Positions 10,700 to 23,700 are shown, counted from the first letter of the stretch. The stretch is 64,000 nt of DNA from Xylona heveae TC161 (GCF_001619985.1 NW_017264195.1:372001-436000); one strand, 5' to 3'. The notes: a model not told the origin generated them from the letters alone. Translations and numbers: made by a program.

Positions 10700-11531
10700 G
10701 CGCAAGGATTGTTTCCTGGTATCTTCCGTGTACGCTGCGACACGAAGATGGCTATCACATCGGGACCTAAAAATAAAAGAGCAATCTTCAACCATTTTGA
10801 ACCGCTGGAGTCTGGGCTGGCGATGATTTTTTCAATGATTTGAGACTGCGAACATTGTGTAATATTAATAAAGGAACCGTTTGCGCTCAATGTCTTTTCA
10901 CGTATCTGCACTTCATCGTAAAATTATTGTTCTTTTCATGTCTAGACTGCCATTACAGTACAACTATTCAGCATGGTAAAGTGCCCAATGAAGACGCACA
11001 AGTTTGTATTGCATAATAATAATCGGCCGTCATCATTATGCATCATGACAGCCACCACGCGAGACACGGTTCACGTACCGACGCCCACAACGACAATCAA
11101 GGTGCACTTTCCCGTATCGGGAAGGATAACAACACAGCTGTGGCCCACTCGCTTAACGTGCCTCCCATAACGACTAACCGAAGTAAACATGGGAAATAAC
11201 ATTACAGCACTGCATCATCTACGCCTATCATGATATCTGTCGTTGGATGACTAGCGTTGAGCGTTGCTTTCATATGATCTCACCATAGCACGACATTGCT
11301 TTAGCAAGGATTCTTTTGATTTTCGTCAGCAGCTGAAATCCTTTGTTGATAGAGGAGGAGTCTGTTCTTGCTCTCTCAAGCAGATCCACACCCGAGAGGG
11401 AAAGAGCATCCAGCAGTATTAGAGGAAAAACTGCAAGAGAAGAAGCATTTTTAAGAAAGAGAAACTCAGCCTCCAAAGATAAAGCAACCGCCGGCAACCT
11501 CAGAGAAGCTTCCACGAAGGCAAGCCCAACC
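10700..11531. other. Intergenic
   Basis: Holds the ELO 3' end and the promoter and leader of the Cut12-like gene. Poly-A-like AATAAA-type strings occur near 10866. The frame upstream of the next start is open but has no in-frame ATG before 11532. Nothing else seen. Confidence 0.5.
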
Positions 11532-14003
11532 ATGAACAACCCTCCCATATTCAATTTCCCGGCCTCGCCGGGCACGCCCCTCTTTCCTGTGTCTCCTGAT
11601 CGCACAAATCAACAAAGACATATGCAGCCTTTTCCGATCGCATTCCCTTCGCTGAAAAAAATAAACCCTCCACCAGAAATCCCGTTGCTCCCGACAGCAG
11701 GTACAGACCTTGAGCTGGATTTCGACTTTGATGCTGCAGACGCCGGTGACGAGAATCAGATACTTTGTGAGGATACCATCTTGGAAGAGGGCCCGGACGC
11801 ATCTGAGGGACTTTTGGCGCCCGGAAGTCACGAGATGCCTGAAGGATTAGGAACAGTGCAGCTCAACGAGAACGCAACCTCTTCGTCTCAGTCGTCGAAG
11901 CTTTCACCTTCGCAGGGAATTGGGCAATTGAACCCTGAGAAGGGCGGTACATCTCCAAACCCTGATATGAAGCTTTCTGGATGGGACAATCAACCTCAGG
12001 GGAATGATAAGAACGTTGAACGAAACAACAGGCGGAAAAGTCACCGAGGAACTCCACGTCGCCAGCAACAACGAGCACCAAAAAAGCCTACTCGCGCTAG
12101 CACATCGTTGTTTGAAGGCCAGATGACTTCAGAGGATGCCGAAGAGCAGTTGCGAAATGCGCGAGACAAGTGGGCGCAGTTTGCAACAAAGTGTCCAGAA
12201 TGGGAGAGTGGGCGCGTTGAGAGAGCTCCTGAGCCAGAACCGGTACCCCATATTTCTGCCGTTATGGCCAAGTATCGCAGCTCGTCTAGCGGATCTGAAG
12301 GTCAACAGAAAGCGGCGCCTTCAAGCTCCCCCAACTCAGAGAAACAGAATACCAAACCCGAAGCGCCTGTAAAATCAACACGCTTTGCAGAAACCAGCCC
12401 CAAACAGCTAAATGACAAGAGCAGTCAAGGAAGCAACCGCCCGCGAGATCGAAAGCGCAATGATCATGCCCTACGGCGTGCTGAGTTGGGAAGAGAGGAA
12501 GCGGAAAGTGAAGTGAAGCGACTACGGATGGAACTGGAAAGGCTGAATGATAAAATTGTAAATGAGAAGCAGTCGAGTGAGAGTGACAAGGCAAGATCGG
12601 ATATGCTTACGAAAGAAGTTGAAAAGCTCAAGGTTTGTTTTATTCGCATTCACTCGCATCCATGTTACAACTAACGCCGTTTAAAGCTTGACCTCACCAC
12701 AGCCAACACCAGACTCGCACGTGCGGAGAAGCACCATAAGCGCGCCGTTAAAGACGCCATGAAGACCTCATCTGCTATTGTTGGCTTGCAGGGAGAGCTG
12801 AAGACTGCCCGGGAAGACCTCAACTCCACCAAATCAAGCTTCGAAATGGAGCGAGTAAAGTCAAAAAAGCGAGAAGAGGAAGCATTCCAGGCACAATTTA
12901 AGTTGATTGGAGTTGAAGAGGAACTTGCTCGAGCTAAGCAACAGATTAAGCTTTTAGAAGGGGAACGTGATGCGCTCAAGACTAATCTCAAGGAAGAAGA
13001 AGTCGCCCGTATCGCTGCTCAAGGCCAAATTGCGTTACCCGTGTCGCGCGACGATGCTGAATTTGGCTCACCCAAAGCGGAGAGAAAGCCTGCGATTAAG
13101 CCAAACGCATTGATCGAGGAGGAAGTGGAGGAGTTAGACATGATCAAAGACCAGCTAGACAGGGAAAAGATGCGGGCAGACGAGGCAGAAGAGCTTGTGC
13201 AATTCATGCAACGAGAGTGCCAGCTAGGAATTTGCGCGTGTCAGCTGGCGAAGCAGAAGAATTCCGAATACATTTACGACAAGCAGCTGCACGAACACGT
13301 CAAGCGCCGCAGAGCAAACGAGGCTAGCACGCCAAATGCCCCTCAGGTTCCTGAGGCATCAGTTGCACCAAACCCTTCTCATATCGAACCTGAAATCAAG
13401 TCAGAAGCCGTGGTCCCTTTGGCAACGGAAGAGCGTCCTCAACAGAAGCAGCAAGAGCAGCTCTCCCGCCCTACTCTGGCAGCCGAAGCACGAGCTACTC
13501 CAGAGCCACCACAGTCAGCCGATGCTGAAGAACCTGCCGTCATGTTCTCTCCAAGTTCTGGCACATTTCATGCAAACCCCACTCAACAAGCAGAAACCGC
13601 GGATACTATCGTCCCTGAAGAACAGCACATGCGTTCCCGACACACGCAAGAACGCGAACCGCATCGATCCATGCTCGCTTCCTCGATGTCAGCTGTCACT
13701 CCATCATTTTCATCCTCGGCGGGACCCTTTCTCCAAACTCCTGCGCGACGCATAGCCACTCCAGCCTACCCTCATACTCACGCCGCTACCAGAACAATCC
13801 CACTCGCACCCCCTGCCGATTTTATCGATCACCATGACGCGCTTGGTCTACAGAAAATGTCCCGCGAAGAAGCACTCGAGCAGATTCGCCAGCGCCGGGG
13901 CCGTGCGCGGAGTATTGCCGCAGGAACGTTCACGCCGAGAAAGCAAATGGTGAATCCAGCTCCCAAGAGGGACTTTAGTGCGCCGATTGTACGGCCAAAC
14001 TAG
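11532..14003 (+). CDS. cut12: Cut12-type spindle pole body-associated protein
   Basis: Exons 11532-12632 and 12687-14003 (54-nt intron) give about 805 residues. The N-terminal half is disordered and acidic/Pro-rich. Two long coiled-coil segments (about 310-370 and 375-470) lead into the block ADEAEELVQFMQRECQLGIC, followed by CQLAKQKNSEYIYD. This matches the Cut12 domain pattern (EAEELxxFMxxECQ...C.CxxA). A Gln/Pro/Glu-rich linker follows and the C-terminus is basic (EALEQIRQRRGRARSIAAGTFTPRKQ). In fission yeast Cut12 sits at the spindle pole body and promotes Plo1/Cdc25-dependent mitotic entry; in filamentous fungi the family is poorly studied. The first ATG in frame (11532) was chosen; upstream codons lack a Met. 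Confidence 0.85.
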
Positions 14004-14012
14004 GGGCCCAAA

Positions 14013-14062
14013 TCAGGGGGACTGCGGAGAGGGGGAGGAGGGGGAGGGAGGGGGGGAAGGGT
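14013..14062 (+). repeat. G-rich polypurine tract
   Basis: An almost uninterrupted G/A run directly after the cut12 stop, with many G-runs of three or more (GGGGGA, GGGGGAGG, GGGGGGGAAGGG). This composition could support a G-quadruplex on the + strand or in the 3' UTR. Confidence 0.7.
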
Positions 14063-14769
14063 GGAATCTATTTACCATGAGTTGTGGAAACGGGGCGACC
14101 TAAAGGCGCAAAAGTCTCCGCGCATTATTTATCATCATCTTTTTATTCTTGAAACTCTGCATGTCTCATGCTTATTAGCAGGCTTGTTGGAGTTGAGGGA
14201 AATCGAGGGGCGAGATTGGAAGGATCAAGGATCCAAGTTTGGCTTTGGTATTGAGTTTTAATGGGGTCTTTGTGTTAGATTGGTTCGGGGCTTGGAGATT
14301 ATTTTATTTCTTTTCATTTATTTACTTTACCTTCTTTACCTCATTTTCTTTTTCTTCTTCCTCATTTTTCTCCTTAAATCTCGTTTGAATTATTCCTCCT
14401 TTATTGCGCTTTTCTGTCATGTAAATATAGGAATCATTCTTTCCCCCATCCCCTATATTTTTTTTATTCTCTATTGAAAAGATTTATCACTGTCTGGCCA
14501 CGCGCCACCATTACAGCCAGTCCTTTAACGAAATGAAATGGTTTAAATGCATCTCTGCACAAAGCGCTTGCAGTTTGCTGGGCCCATCCGGCGGTATTCT
14601 GTTTCATGCTCAGACCTGGGACCATCCATATCCCCTCCCGCAGCTCCCGCCACCGCAGCATGGAATTCTTCTAATCAAATTCTACGTCACGTATCAGCCC
14701 GGTAGGTAGGAGGGGGTGCTGTATTCGCAGACCTGATAGACCACTTGGTAAGTTTCTCTGCATTGGTGC

Positions 14770-14830
14770 GACGTACGATGTACGATGTACAATATACGGT
14801 ACATCCGTATCGAGCCTTGAGCCTTGAGCC
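14770..14830 (+). repeat. Short tandem repeats GTACGAT and GCCTTGA
   Basis: Overlapping copies of GTACGATGTAC near 14771-14790 are followed by three GCCTTGA-type units at about 14812-14830. Both look like simple-sequence expansion. Confidence 0.7.
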
Positions 14831-15249
14831 ATGGCGAGAACTTGAACTTGAAGTACGATGTGCTCCGTAGAAAGAAAGTAGGAGAAGTAGGAGCAGGAGA
14901 AGGATATGCCAAAAATAATATATATATATTATAATTTTGAAAAAGGTTTGTATTATTTTCGTCGTTCTGGACTATATGTTTCGATGAGATTGGAAATACA
15001 AACAATAATAAAAAATAAAAAATAAAAATAGAAACAAAAGATAAGAATAAAAGAATGAAAAAAAAGACAAGAAAAATTTATAGGAAATCGTAGAAATATT
15101 AAACAATACATCTTCTGGCTAGGCTAGAATAATGGAAAGTCACAAATGAACTGGACACAAGAGAAAGCAAAGAAGATACCTTTGCAAGTCGAGAAGCCTG
15201 TGAATCGAGTCGTGCGGGCTTAGATGACGATAAGAGTTTAGGTCTACGA

Positions 15250-15273
15250 GGGTCAGGGTCAGGGTCAGGGTCA
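15250..15273 (+). repeat. (GGGTCA)4 hexamer repeat
   Basis: Four perfect GGGTCA units in noncoding DNA downstream of RPS5. Confidence 0.9.
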
Positions 15274-15797
15274 ATGTGGGGTGAATTTAGAGCGTCTGTC
15301 CATTTGTCCATTCTCCTCGGTGCAGAGTTGAAATATTTGAGCAGTTCGTTGCCTCGAGGGAGATGTTTGCATGAATAATGATTACTCGTGGAATGACTTG
15401 CCCGAGTCATCGTGACTCAGTATCTCCAACGATGGATGAAGAATATGAAGAGGTGCATATCAAGGAAATTGGGAACAAGGGACCATAGAATATGTCAATT
15501 GAGCAACAGCACATAAACCGTCACATGTAACCGTCACATGAAATTCATCAGGTTCTTTATAAAAAAAAGACATTCAGACTGCATCCATTATTTTATGAAC
15601 ATACAGCCAGCGAGACAATACGCATATGGCATATGAAAATGAGTGCCCCGAGCAAACGCACACACCACGCCATGCAGCAGCTTGGGGGTCCAACAACCAA
15701 GCACACCACGCGCAAAGGCCGCCAACCAGCCCCAAGTTTCTCTGATATTTTGACGATTTTCCCAACACCCAGAGCTCCCGAAAATAAATCTCTCGAT

Positions 15798-16855
15798 TTA
15801 CCGGTTGCTCTTGGCAACACGCTCCAGCTCGTCCTTCTTCTTGATGGCGTAAGAGTTGGAAGAACCCTTGGCAGCGTTGATCAGCTCCTCAGCCAAGCAC
15901 TCGGCAATGCTCTTGATGTTACGGAAAGCAGCCTCACGGGCGCCAATGGTGAGCAGGGCAATGGCCTGGTTGACACGGCGGAGAGGGGAGACATCGACGG
16001 CCTGGCGACGGACGGTACCGGCGGAACCGATACGGGTGGAGTCTTCGCGGGGACCGCAGTTGACAATGGCGTCAACAGCGACCTGGATGGGGTTCTGGTC
16101 GGTCATGATGTGGATCTAAAAAGCAGCACCAACAGTTAGATCTCAGGCCCTTTCTGTGATAAATCTGAACCCAGCGTCATATCTCTCCCTCAAGATTCTT
16201 CATTTGTCTTCCATCTCATATTTCCCGCTCCTTTTCTTTCTTTTACTTCCTCCAGACGCTCTACTTGGGACGGGGGTTTGAAACGTACAATCTCGAAGGC
16301 GTGGGCGATGATGCGGACAGCCTTGAGCTTCTTGCCGTTGTTGCGGCCGTTCATCATCAGAGAGTTGGTCAGACGCTCAATGATGGGGCAGTTGGCCTTG
16401 CGGAAACGCTTGACGGCATAGCGGCCAGCGGAGTGAGGGAGGTAGACGGGAGACCGGATCTGAATGTAGTCGCTGTAAAAATAGGATGCTGGTTAGCCCA
16501 TTTTGCCTTTTTTCGATTTATTCTTCCATTTCCCTCTCAGAGAAACAGATACAGCGTATATGCGAATATGCGGATGTAGGATGATCCGGATGCCGGTTCT
16601 TCAGAGGAAAAATCGCAACACTTTGCAGATTTTCCACCAACTGCTTCGCGCATGCGCTCCCTTTTCCTACGGCATCCCAATTGAAAAATGCTATCGACAG
16701 GGTCGAACGTACGTCAAAGAGATGTCACGGATCTCAACGTCCTCGTAGCTCCACTTGTTGAAGAGCTTCACGGTACCGATCTCCTGGGTGACGTCCTTGG
16801 GGAGAACGGGGTAGCCGCTGGGGCTCGCGACCTCGACTTCGCCGTTGTCAGACAT
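15798..16855 (-). CDS. RPS5: 40S ribosomal protein S5 (uS7)
   Basis: On the minus strand the exons are 16713-16855, 16289-16472 and 15798-16115, giving 214 residues. Junctions rebuild [20 protein letters not shown] and [16 protein letters not shown], both matching eukaryotic uS7. Downstream blocks [37 protein letters not shown] and the invariant C-terminus [17 protein letters not shown] confirm the assignment. uS7 lies in the head of the small subunit near the E site and contacts mRNA and initiation factors. The introns are comparatively long (173 and 240 nt), as is common in fungal ribosomal protein genes. Start [19 protein letters not shown] is the only in-frame ATG. Confidence 0.98.
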
Positions 16856-17405
16856 GTTGACGGTGATCTGACCTGATGGGGGGAGAATTCGTCCGTCAGA
16901 GGTCGATTTGGTCGGTGTCGTCGTCGTCGTTTGGCTGCTGGCCGTTGCGATTTGTGGATTTCGGTGTTGAGCCTCGTCAATTTTGCTAAGCGAGATGTGT
17001 GCGCTGCGGTCTTAGCCCTGAAGTCTTGGCGTTTCCCGATCGGGATGCGGGAGGAAACGCGAAACTCGCCTCAACTAACGAACGAGGGGAGTACCACTGA
17101 TTTTCTACGCGCGACTGGGCTCAATCTATCGAGTTTCTCATAGACGGAGTTAAGCTGTGCTAGCAGGAAGTCACAATCGAATACGAAATGGGCCATATAA
17201 TTCTAGGTCTCGGAATTAATGTCTTAACGTTCTGCGCTTTCAGTGTTGGACATGATCTCTTTAGCCTCAAAACCCCCATATGAGGGATCGCGGTCCTCCA
17301 AAATATCTCGCACTTGTGATCACTAATAATCCCGCTCTAGCTCTCATATGCCAACATGGGCGAACATGGAAATTTCACCGACGTTTCGATCAATCTTGAC
17401 ATGCT
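16856..17405. other. RPS5 promoter region and 3' flank of the AhpC-like gene
   Basis: About 550 bases without a gene. A TCGTCGTCGT-rich stretch lies at 16915-16930, just upstream of RPS5. No motif I can assign with confidence. Confidence 0.45.
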
Positions 17406-18048
17406 CTATTGCATTGCCTTGACTGCTTCATCAAAGTTTGGGACTTCATGTGCGCTCAGGGCCGGCCGACTCCAGCAGACATGTCCTTTCTTGTCCACTG
17501 CAAAGGAGCCTGCTGTCTGCCATCGTGTACCGCTTTCCGTCGGCCGGTTCCAGATACCTTCATGGCTTGCCAGTTGATAGACACCCCACATGCTTTGTGG
17601 GTTCAACAAGTGCCAGAAGCTGGCAACTCCCAATCCCCACTTCGTGTAGAGTTGGCGATCCGCGTCGACTATCACCTGCACACGTCGAGAACCCCCGAGC
17701 GCATTGATCCACTTCTCAGTGGCTTTGGCATCACTATGCGATACTGCTATGAAATTCACAGATGGGTTGGCGCTGGCCGTCGTTCGTAAATCGAGGAATG
17801 CCTTCTCGGCGACTAGAAATGCATATATGCTTAATCCTGCTCAACCACTGGATTCTCTTTAATCTAGAAATATAGGACTCACATGGGCAGCCGCAGTGCC
17901 TCAGAAATGTAATGACCGTAGGCTTGCCATTTGGCGGCGGTAAGGGTATCTGATCACTCGACGGAGCAAATGTGCCAGAATTAGGAACCTGGGCGATTTG
18001 AAGTTGCTGTGGAAACTTCCAAGATGCTAGCTCCTGCCGCAACGTCAT
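17406..18048 (-). CDS. AhpC/TSA-like thioredoxin-fold protein (peroxiredoxin-like)
   Basis: Minus-strand exons 17883-18048 and 17406-17812 (70-nt intron) give 190 residues. The junction rebuilds TVITFLRHCGCPFAEKAFLDLR, where a beta-strand is followed by a Cys-x-Cys-Pro site as in the AhpC/TSA-antioxidant (peroxiredoxin-like 2) group. Later blocks VNFIAVSHSDAKATEKWI and VIVDADRQLYTKWGLG are typical of the thioredoxin-fold core (strand-helix, then the D-x-x-x-x-LY-x-x-G motif). GTRWQTAGSFAVDKKGHVCW is the terminal sheet. No targeting signal is seen, so the protein is probably cytosolic. Activity as a peroxidase is plausible but not shown, since the resolving cysteine arrangement differs from classical 2-Cys enzymes. 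The gene is divergent from DML1 over 665 bp. Confidence 0.85.
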
Positions 18049-18713
18049 ATTTTAATGATGAAGTGATAGATGCTTCATATCAAAGAACCATGATCAAATT
18101 ATGTAGACCCCGCTCAATAATTTGTATTTGCTATATATCTGGTGCGCGTGGGGCGGATCTGAGAGGTGACGTTGGACGTCATGGAGACCTGACAAGCGAC
18201 GCAACAATCATTGGCGCAGGTACCGTCTCTCTCCCTTGACGATGCGCGTGAAAATTGCCCAACTCTTTCAAGCCATGTCCGCACGACAATAACGCGTTAC
18301 AAAATCAATTAGACTACATTATAATGAAATGATCTTTACTTTCTTCATCTAAAAATTCAGCGTGAATTTTTCCTTAGTAAGTTGAACATATTGGATCCAA
18401 TATGCCTTTCTACGTTGCTCAAGCTCTACTATTCGAGAGCGAAAAGTCCGACAAAGTGTGATTTATATTTTCTTCGCAGCTTCATTTCGAAGAGTGTCTT
18501 TTCCTTGATTTTTGTCCGTTACTACTGAAGGTTTGAACCTTTTTCTGTCAAATCTCCTGCTATTTTCCTTATCTTTGAATTCATGATTGTCACAAAATTC
18601 TCATCGGACTCTGGACACATTTGCGGCGAGCAATTCACAAGTCAACCACTAATCATCCGGGCCAAGCTTATCCAATATACTCCTGAGACTTTTGAGCATC
18701 ACCGTCTACAAAG
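18049..18713. other. Divergent promoter, AhpC-like (-) / DML1 (+)
   Basis: 665 bases of AT-leaning spacer, with T-rich patches at 18310-18400 and 18520-18560. No gene and no specific site recognised. Confidence 0.5.
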
Positions 18714-20745
18714 ATGCACGAGATTGTGACACTCCAGCTCGGGCAGCGTAGCAATTATTTGGCGACGCATTTCTGGAATGCTCAGGTAAATTCCAATAGG
18801 CTTTTCCACGAGGACATTTCAACTGATGCACCAAGGAATCCTATTTTACATATGGAGATGAAGAGCAGTCGCCGATTGATCACAATATTCACTTCCGACA
18901 AGGAATTGGTGCCGATGGATCGGATACGTTTACTCCGAGAACAGTTATTTATGACCTAAAGGGCGGTTTTGGAAGCATGAGGAAGATCAACGCCTTATAT
19001 GAGATGGAAGATGAGCCTGGTTTACAACAAGGCCTTTGGTAAGAAGTTCTTCCAATCCTGTTTTGACTTCGTGATCTTTATCAACATTTATATGCTTGGC
19101 GAGGGAAGAGCAACTGACGAAATGTCAGGGATGGCGGCAAAGCAATACAGAGGGATCCAACAATAGAAAAGAGCGACTACCAGAGATCTCTGGATGAGGG
19201 CTTGCCGCCTCCGCCACTCACGACTGAGACGGTGCGATATTGGTCTGACTTCAATCGTGTTTTTTATCATCCGAGGTCTATAGTGCAGCTCAATGATTAC
19301 GAGCTGAACTCGAAGCTGATGCCATTCGAGAATTGGGACATGGGTGAAGAGCTGTTCTCAAGCCTAGACAAGGAACACGACTTACTTGACCGCGATCTTA
19401 GACCATTCGCCGAGGAATGTGACCAGCTTCAGGGCTTGCAGCTGATAACTAGCGCAGATGATGCATGGGGTGGGTTTGCATCACGATATCTCGACAAAAT
19501 ACGAGATGAATATGGCAAGACCAGCGTCTGGGTATGGGCAATTGAAGATGGAGCAAAAGATCAGCGAGTAAGGCAACCCCAAGAAGATACCAAATATGAG
19601 CCGCGACGAGTTCGTAGTCGACTAATACGGATACTGACCTTGAACCAGAGCAAACTTCTTCAAAGGATGACCAACTCGGCGCGATCTGTACATGAGATGG
19701 CGACGATGGCATCACTCTATATTCCCCTTTCAGATTCACCCGCGTTTGTGCCGGATTGGATAAATTTCAATCAGGGATCAAGATGGCATACCTCTGCATT
19801 ACTTTGCACGGCGCTGGAATCGATGACGATTCCATCGCGCTTGCGGAATGGGAAGCTTGAAACATTTTCTCAGATTGAAGGGCCGCTTAACGTCAATGGC
19901 AATCAAAGAATAGCCAACTTGCGGTTTAGTGTCGACGATCCTAAAAAGTTAGACGCACACGACACGAGTCTCGGGAGTGGAATAGCGGCACGGGGTGAAG
20001 GAAGAACGGTGAATCCAACCGGGAATACGAGCGACTCTGAAGAAGAGGATGCTGGGGCAATTAAGGATCTGGATATAGATCTCCTTCCCTGGGCTGCTGC
20101 TCCCGTATCCCGAACACGCCGGCGGACGAAGAGGCACGTATTTGGACGAGTGGAGGTATCTCGAGGCGAGTCAGGTGATAGCGAATCCTCTTTGGAACGC
20201 GATGCGGCCTATAGGGCGCGCCAAAGGCTTGCCGGCCGTCCCATCACTGAAAGGTTAGTTGACGCTTTTTCGCTTACGAATGCTACTCTGCCAATTTCAA
20301 GGTTCAGAACCAAAAGGGGCAAATGACTCCAGTAGCCTGAAAGAGTCATGTTCTTGGAGTCTGAAGATTGCTGTTACAGTGTACAACACTATACAGTGTA
20401 TCTTGACCAAGCAGAGAGAAGCTCCTTCAACGGCCAACAGCAGTAAGAGATTGTTTTGTGCTAATGGGGAAAAAAAAATCTAGGTTTCATAGTGGTCTCA
20501 AATTTCCGCTACTCGACAGTTTCCCAAGAATTTTCAAAATGTCTTCTTCAGATGAACAATCTGTAGGGGTATATTCGTCACTCTCCACAGAGTCGTCGGT
20601 TGCGGTTCGCATCGAAGCGTTGCGCGGGATTGTCGGCAAAAATGTTGGTCTGGATGAGAGAGAGACGCTATCAAATGGTCTTGATGAGATCTGCGAAGCA
20701 TATGAAGAGGGTTGGCACAGTGGCTCGGACGAAGATGACGACTAA
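18714..20745 (+). CDS. DML1: DML1/Misato-family tubulin-like protein
   Basis: Proposed exons are 18714-18785, 18836-19038, 19129-20253 and 20484-20745, about 553 residues. The first junctions rebuild [22 protein letters not shown] and GLQQGLWDGGKAIQ. The N-terminus [22 protein letters not shown] is the tubulin-like GQ-x-x-N motif of Misato/DML1. Blocks [19 protein letters not shown] and [10 protein letters not shown] are typical, as is the acidic tail [25 protein letters not shown]1 is needed for mitochondrial DNA inheritance in yeast, and Misato for TCP-1/tubulin assembly in flies. The last intron (20254-20483, 230 nt) is much longer than the gene's others, but its phase fits directly and it removes in-frame stops. 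An extra small exon within it (about 20302-20442) can be spliced, but its frame meets a stop. Exon 4 start is therefore the least certain point. Confidence 0.85.
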
Positions 20746-23700
20746 AGCAAGGATCTGAGGAGCCAAGCGCAGATCGCAATTGTGACTGATGGGTCGTTCT
20801 CTGCGTGGACTACTCATACACTACGAATACGGAGGTACTCTAGTGTAATTTTCAAGAATCAGGGCGAGAAAATACGTGGGAAAACAACAGCGGCAGTTTA
20901 GAGACTGCCCAGGGTCTCAAATTTTCTCCATACCATTGGCTCGCAGAGGTTAGTCATTTGGGGGGGGGAGGGGCGATCGCGGACTGAAAGTTGCAAAAAG
21001 GGGACCTGTGCCATGTGGTCCAATCCCGAGAAGGGCTGTCACCATGCGGCCGTTTTCCACCTTTTTACGGCGGATTCAGAGCAGTGGAACGATTATGTAA
21101 TACGATGTGTTTAAATTGCATGTGAATGCCGGATTTGGCATAAAAAAAAGCAGTTAATCGCTATCAAAGACCCTTTTTGTTGAGCAAGGAGTGAGTTGGT
21201 TGTGGACGGAGACTCACGGGACTTGGCTTCCAATGGGTGGTCGTGGATACTTCTACTCCGTAGAGAGCGCAAGTGTGGGCTCAGTCGGATTTACAACGTC
21301 ATCGCGATTGGGGTCAATAGGTTGAGCCGATCGACCCACTTAGTGTCAGGGACCTCTTTTTCAGGAGAAGACGACCGAGGAAGTACTGTAACTATTCGTA
21401 CTCGCACACTTGCTGTCAGCTTGATGGAAAGGCTGGATACCCGACCCAGAAGCATCACTTGGCGACATTCAGCCATCCTACATCACCATAATAAAAAGTT
21501 TCTGGACAGTCACCTCTCAGACAGGGTGACACCGACCGTTGTCCAGTGGACGTCCCATGTGCGGCTACGACTTCCAACTACCTTACATACGCCTTTACCC
21601 CGCATCAGCTGCAGGGAGCGGTTGATGGGGTGATCGACGTTATCTTATGGTGGCCCGGACATTCAATTGTCACCATAAAGTGTTTTTCGGGGGGGAGGGA
21701 AGTGAGCGAACCCTGTGAAAGGGAAAGCTCGCCGCGGACTGTTTGTCCAAGTGCGCCGCCAGCCTTGGGAACCTTGGGAGGTCTTTGCACTGACAGGGGT
21801 ACCAGTCTAGTGCCATTGGGTTTGCGCCGATAACGGTACGAACCATCGAGCAGCGGCTGGTGAGCATTAGGTCCATTCTAGTCGTGGGGCAAGGCGTGGA
21901 TTGAGCGGCCATCCCAGTTCTTTTTTCTCCTGCTTCTCCAACGAGCACTACCAGCGACGAGGTCGGACCTGCTTCGAAACTCTCTTTCCTTCTTTGGTGA
22001 ATAATGAGAGGCTGTGATGGCGGAAGCTCGGCCTCGACGGGGAACAGCTTCTTCTTTGCGCCAAGCATACATTATGTGCGATACAAAAACTAAACGATGC
22101 TCGTTGGCTACTCTGCCTTTGACTCGCCACACGGCAACTCGTCTAAGTCGTTCTTGTGCATGTAGTTAATATTGATTGTCGGCTCTGCAAAGGGCATCCG
22201 GGAGGGTTGACGTGACATAGGTTCTGCATTAGGTTGTCAAACATACGAGAACCTGCAGGTGAGCAAAAGCTATGACTACTGTACAGCCAGCAGATCCATG
22301 TCAAGTTTGGTCCAGGGTATACTTCCGCCATTTGCGGCAAAGGGTCTACTCGTACATACACAGGGAATTCCCTCAAAACGAGAGTCCTCTCCAGCAATTA
22401 CGAGACGGTTTACCATCAAAATTCTTGCCGAGGAGACGGATGGGAAATTTAGGCTTGAGCCGGAAAGGTCGTGCTGTCTACCTCCTTACCTCCCTACCTC
22501 CCTACAGCCACGAGTTTATTATTAGTTCCGAGCGTTCCTGAAAGGGGTGTCAAGTTTCTCGGTTGTGTTCCTTGGACGGGAAAAGTTCTTGCCAAGGTGA
22601 CTGAAATTTCGCGGGGACGTGGTAACCTGCATGTCGACGCCCTTTTCCTCGGTCCAGCAACTTCGCACAAATCATTCGCGCGACCAACCGATCTGTTCGA
22701 TGACACGCGGGTTTAGGAAACTTTTTTTCGTTTCTTATTACCCATGATGATCAAATCAACCGCTTCGTCATTCTTTTTGCTAGTTGCAACCTCTTTGCAT
22801 CCACCCCCCTGACCGTCTTCCCGGACAAGAAAAACCCCATGTTTTGTGATTACCTGGTCTATGCTGTGCCCCCCACTGTTGGGGATTTTCGCTTGCTTCG
22901 GGTTTATGCAATTGGAAAACGTTCAATGTTTATGCATTCGCTTTGACTGATATTGGCTTTTTTTTTTCTCTTTGTGAATATTGATTGGACTTTTCATCTG
23001 GGGAGAACATATCTTTTGACCCACTGTGGCTTACTGCAGTCATTCGTTCCGTTCTTTTTCTCACCATTTCTGTAATGGCACGTTACAGTAGCGGGCTTCG
23101 TATCTGGGTCACTTGGTCCCCTCGACTGTTTTCTCGTTCGATGGACCCCTGCTCTCCCCACTCCTTAGGCTGCTCGCCATGGTCGACGGTGCTGTGCCAA
23201 CCACCCTCCGGCCCCGAGCTAGACAGGCTCTCCCCTGCGATGACTTTTGTGAGAATCGTCCCTCAGCTCGGCGTCGATCAGGGATATACGGTGTAAAAGT
23301 CGACGAGAAAGTTTTATCGGCGCCAATCACCAGGCGCGGATCCCAATCAGAAAAAAGTGTGGGGCGGGGTTTTACTTCTTCCAGCGCACACAACGTCAGC
23401 ATCCTACCGGCATGAGTTAGAAGGTGCTTGTGCCTGGTAGCCAAGAGCCTCACTAGGGCAGCGACAGAGCGGGAACACTGCGTGAGAATCGCCATGGCAG
23501 AAGGTTTAGAGTCGGGCCCATCTGGCGAGCCGGCTCAATGGATACGAACAGTCATCGGCTCTCCCTATGCCCTTGTGGGCGTTGCGGCTGTTGATATGCA
23601 ACATTAATAACCACCCGTCTCTAGCCACCTCCAACTTTTCTCAACTCCATAAGAGTGCCATCGCCGGACTGGAATCAATATCTTTTTGGTTCCCTTCCTG

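Larger units (their letters stand above)
14004..15797. other. Long intergenic region with simple repeats
   Basis: No gene seen over about 1.8 kb. It contains a G-rich polypurine tract (14013-14062), a T-rich tract (about 14295-14480), GTACGAT and GCCTTGA short tandem repeats (14770-14830), an A-rich tract (14995-15075) and four GGGTCA units (15250-15273). The right end is the 3' flank of RPS5, which is convergent with cut12. Confidence 0.55.

Noticed and set aside
20302-20442. Additional constitutive DML1 exon
   Set aside because: Splice signals and length fit, but the frame dictated by flanking exons meets a stop. Direct joining gives the conserved [10 protein letters not shown] context.
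21196-21633. 145-codon plus-strand open frame in the gap before the wall protein
   Set aside because: Random-looking composition rich in Arg/Ser/Thr, no conserved motif and no splice extension.
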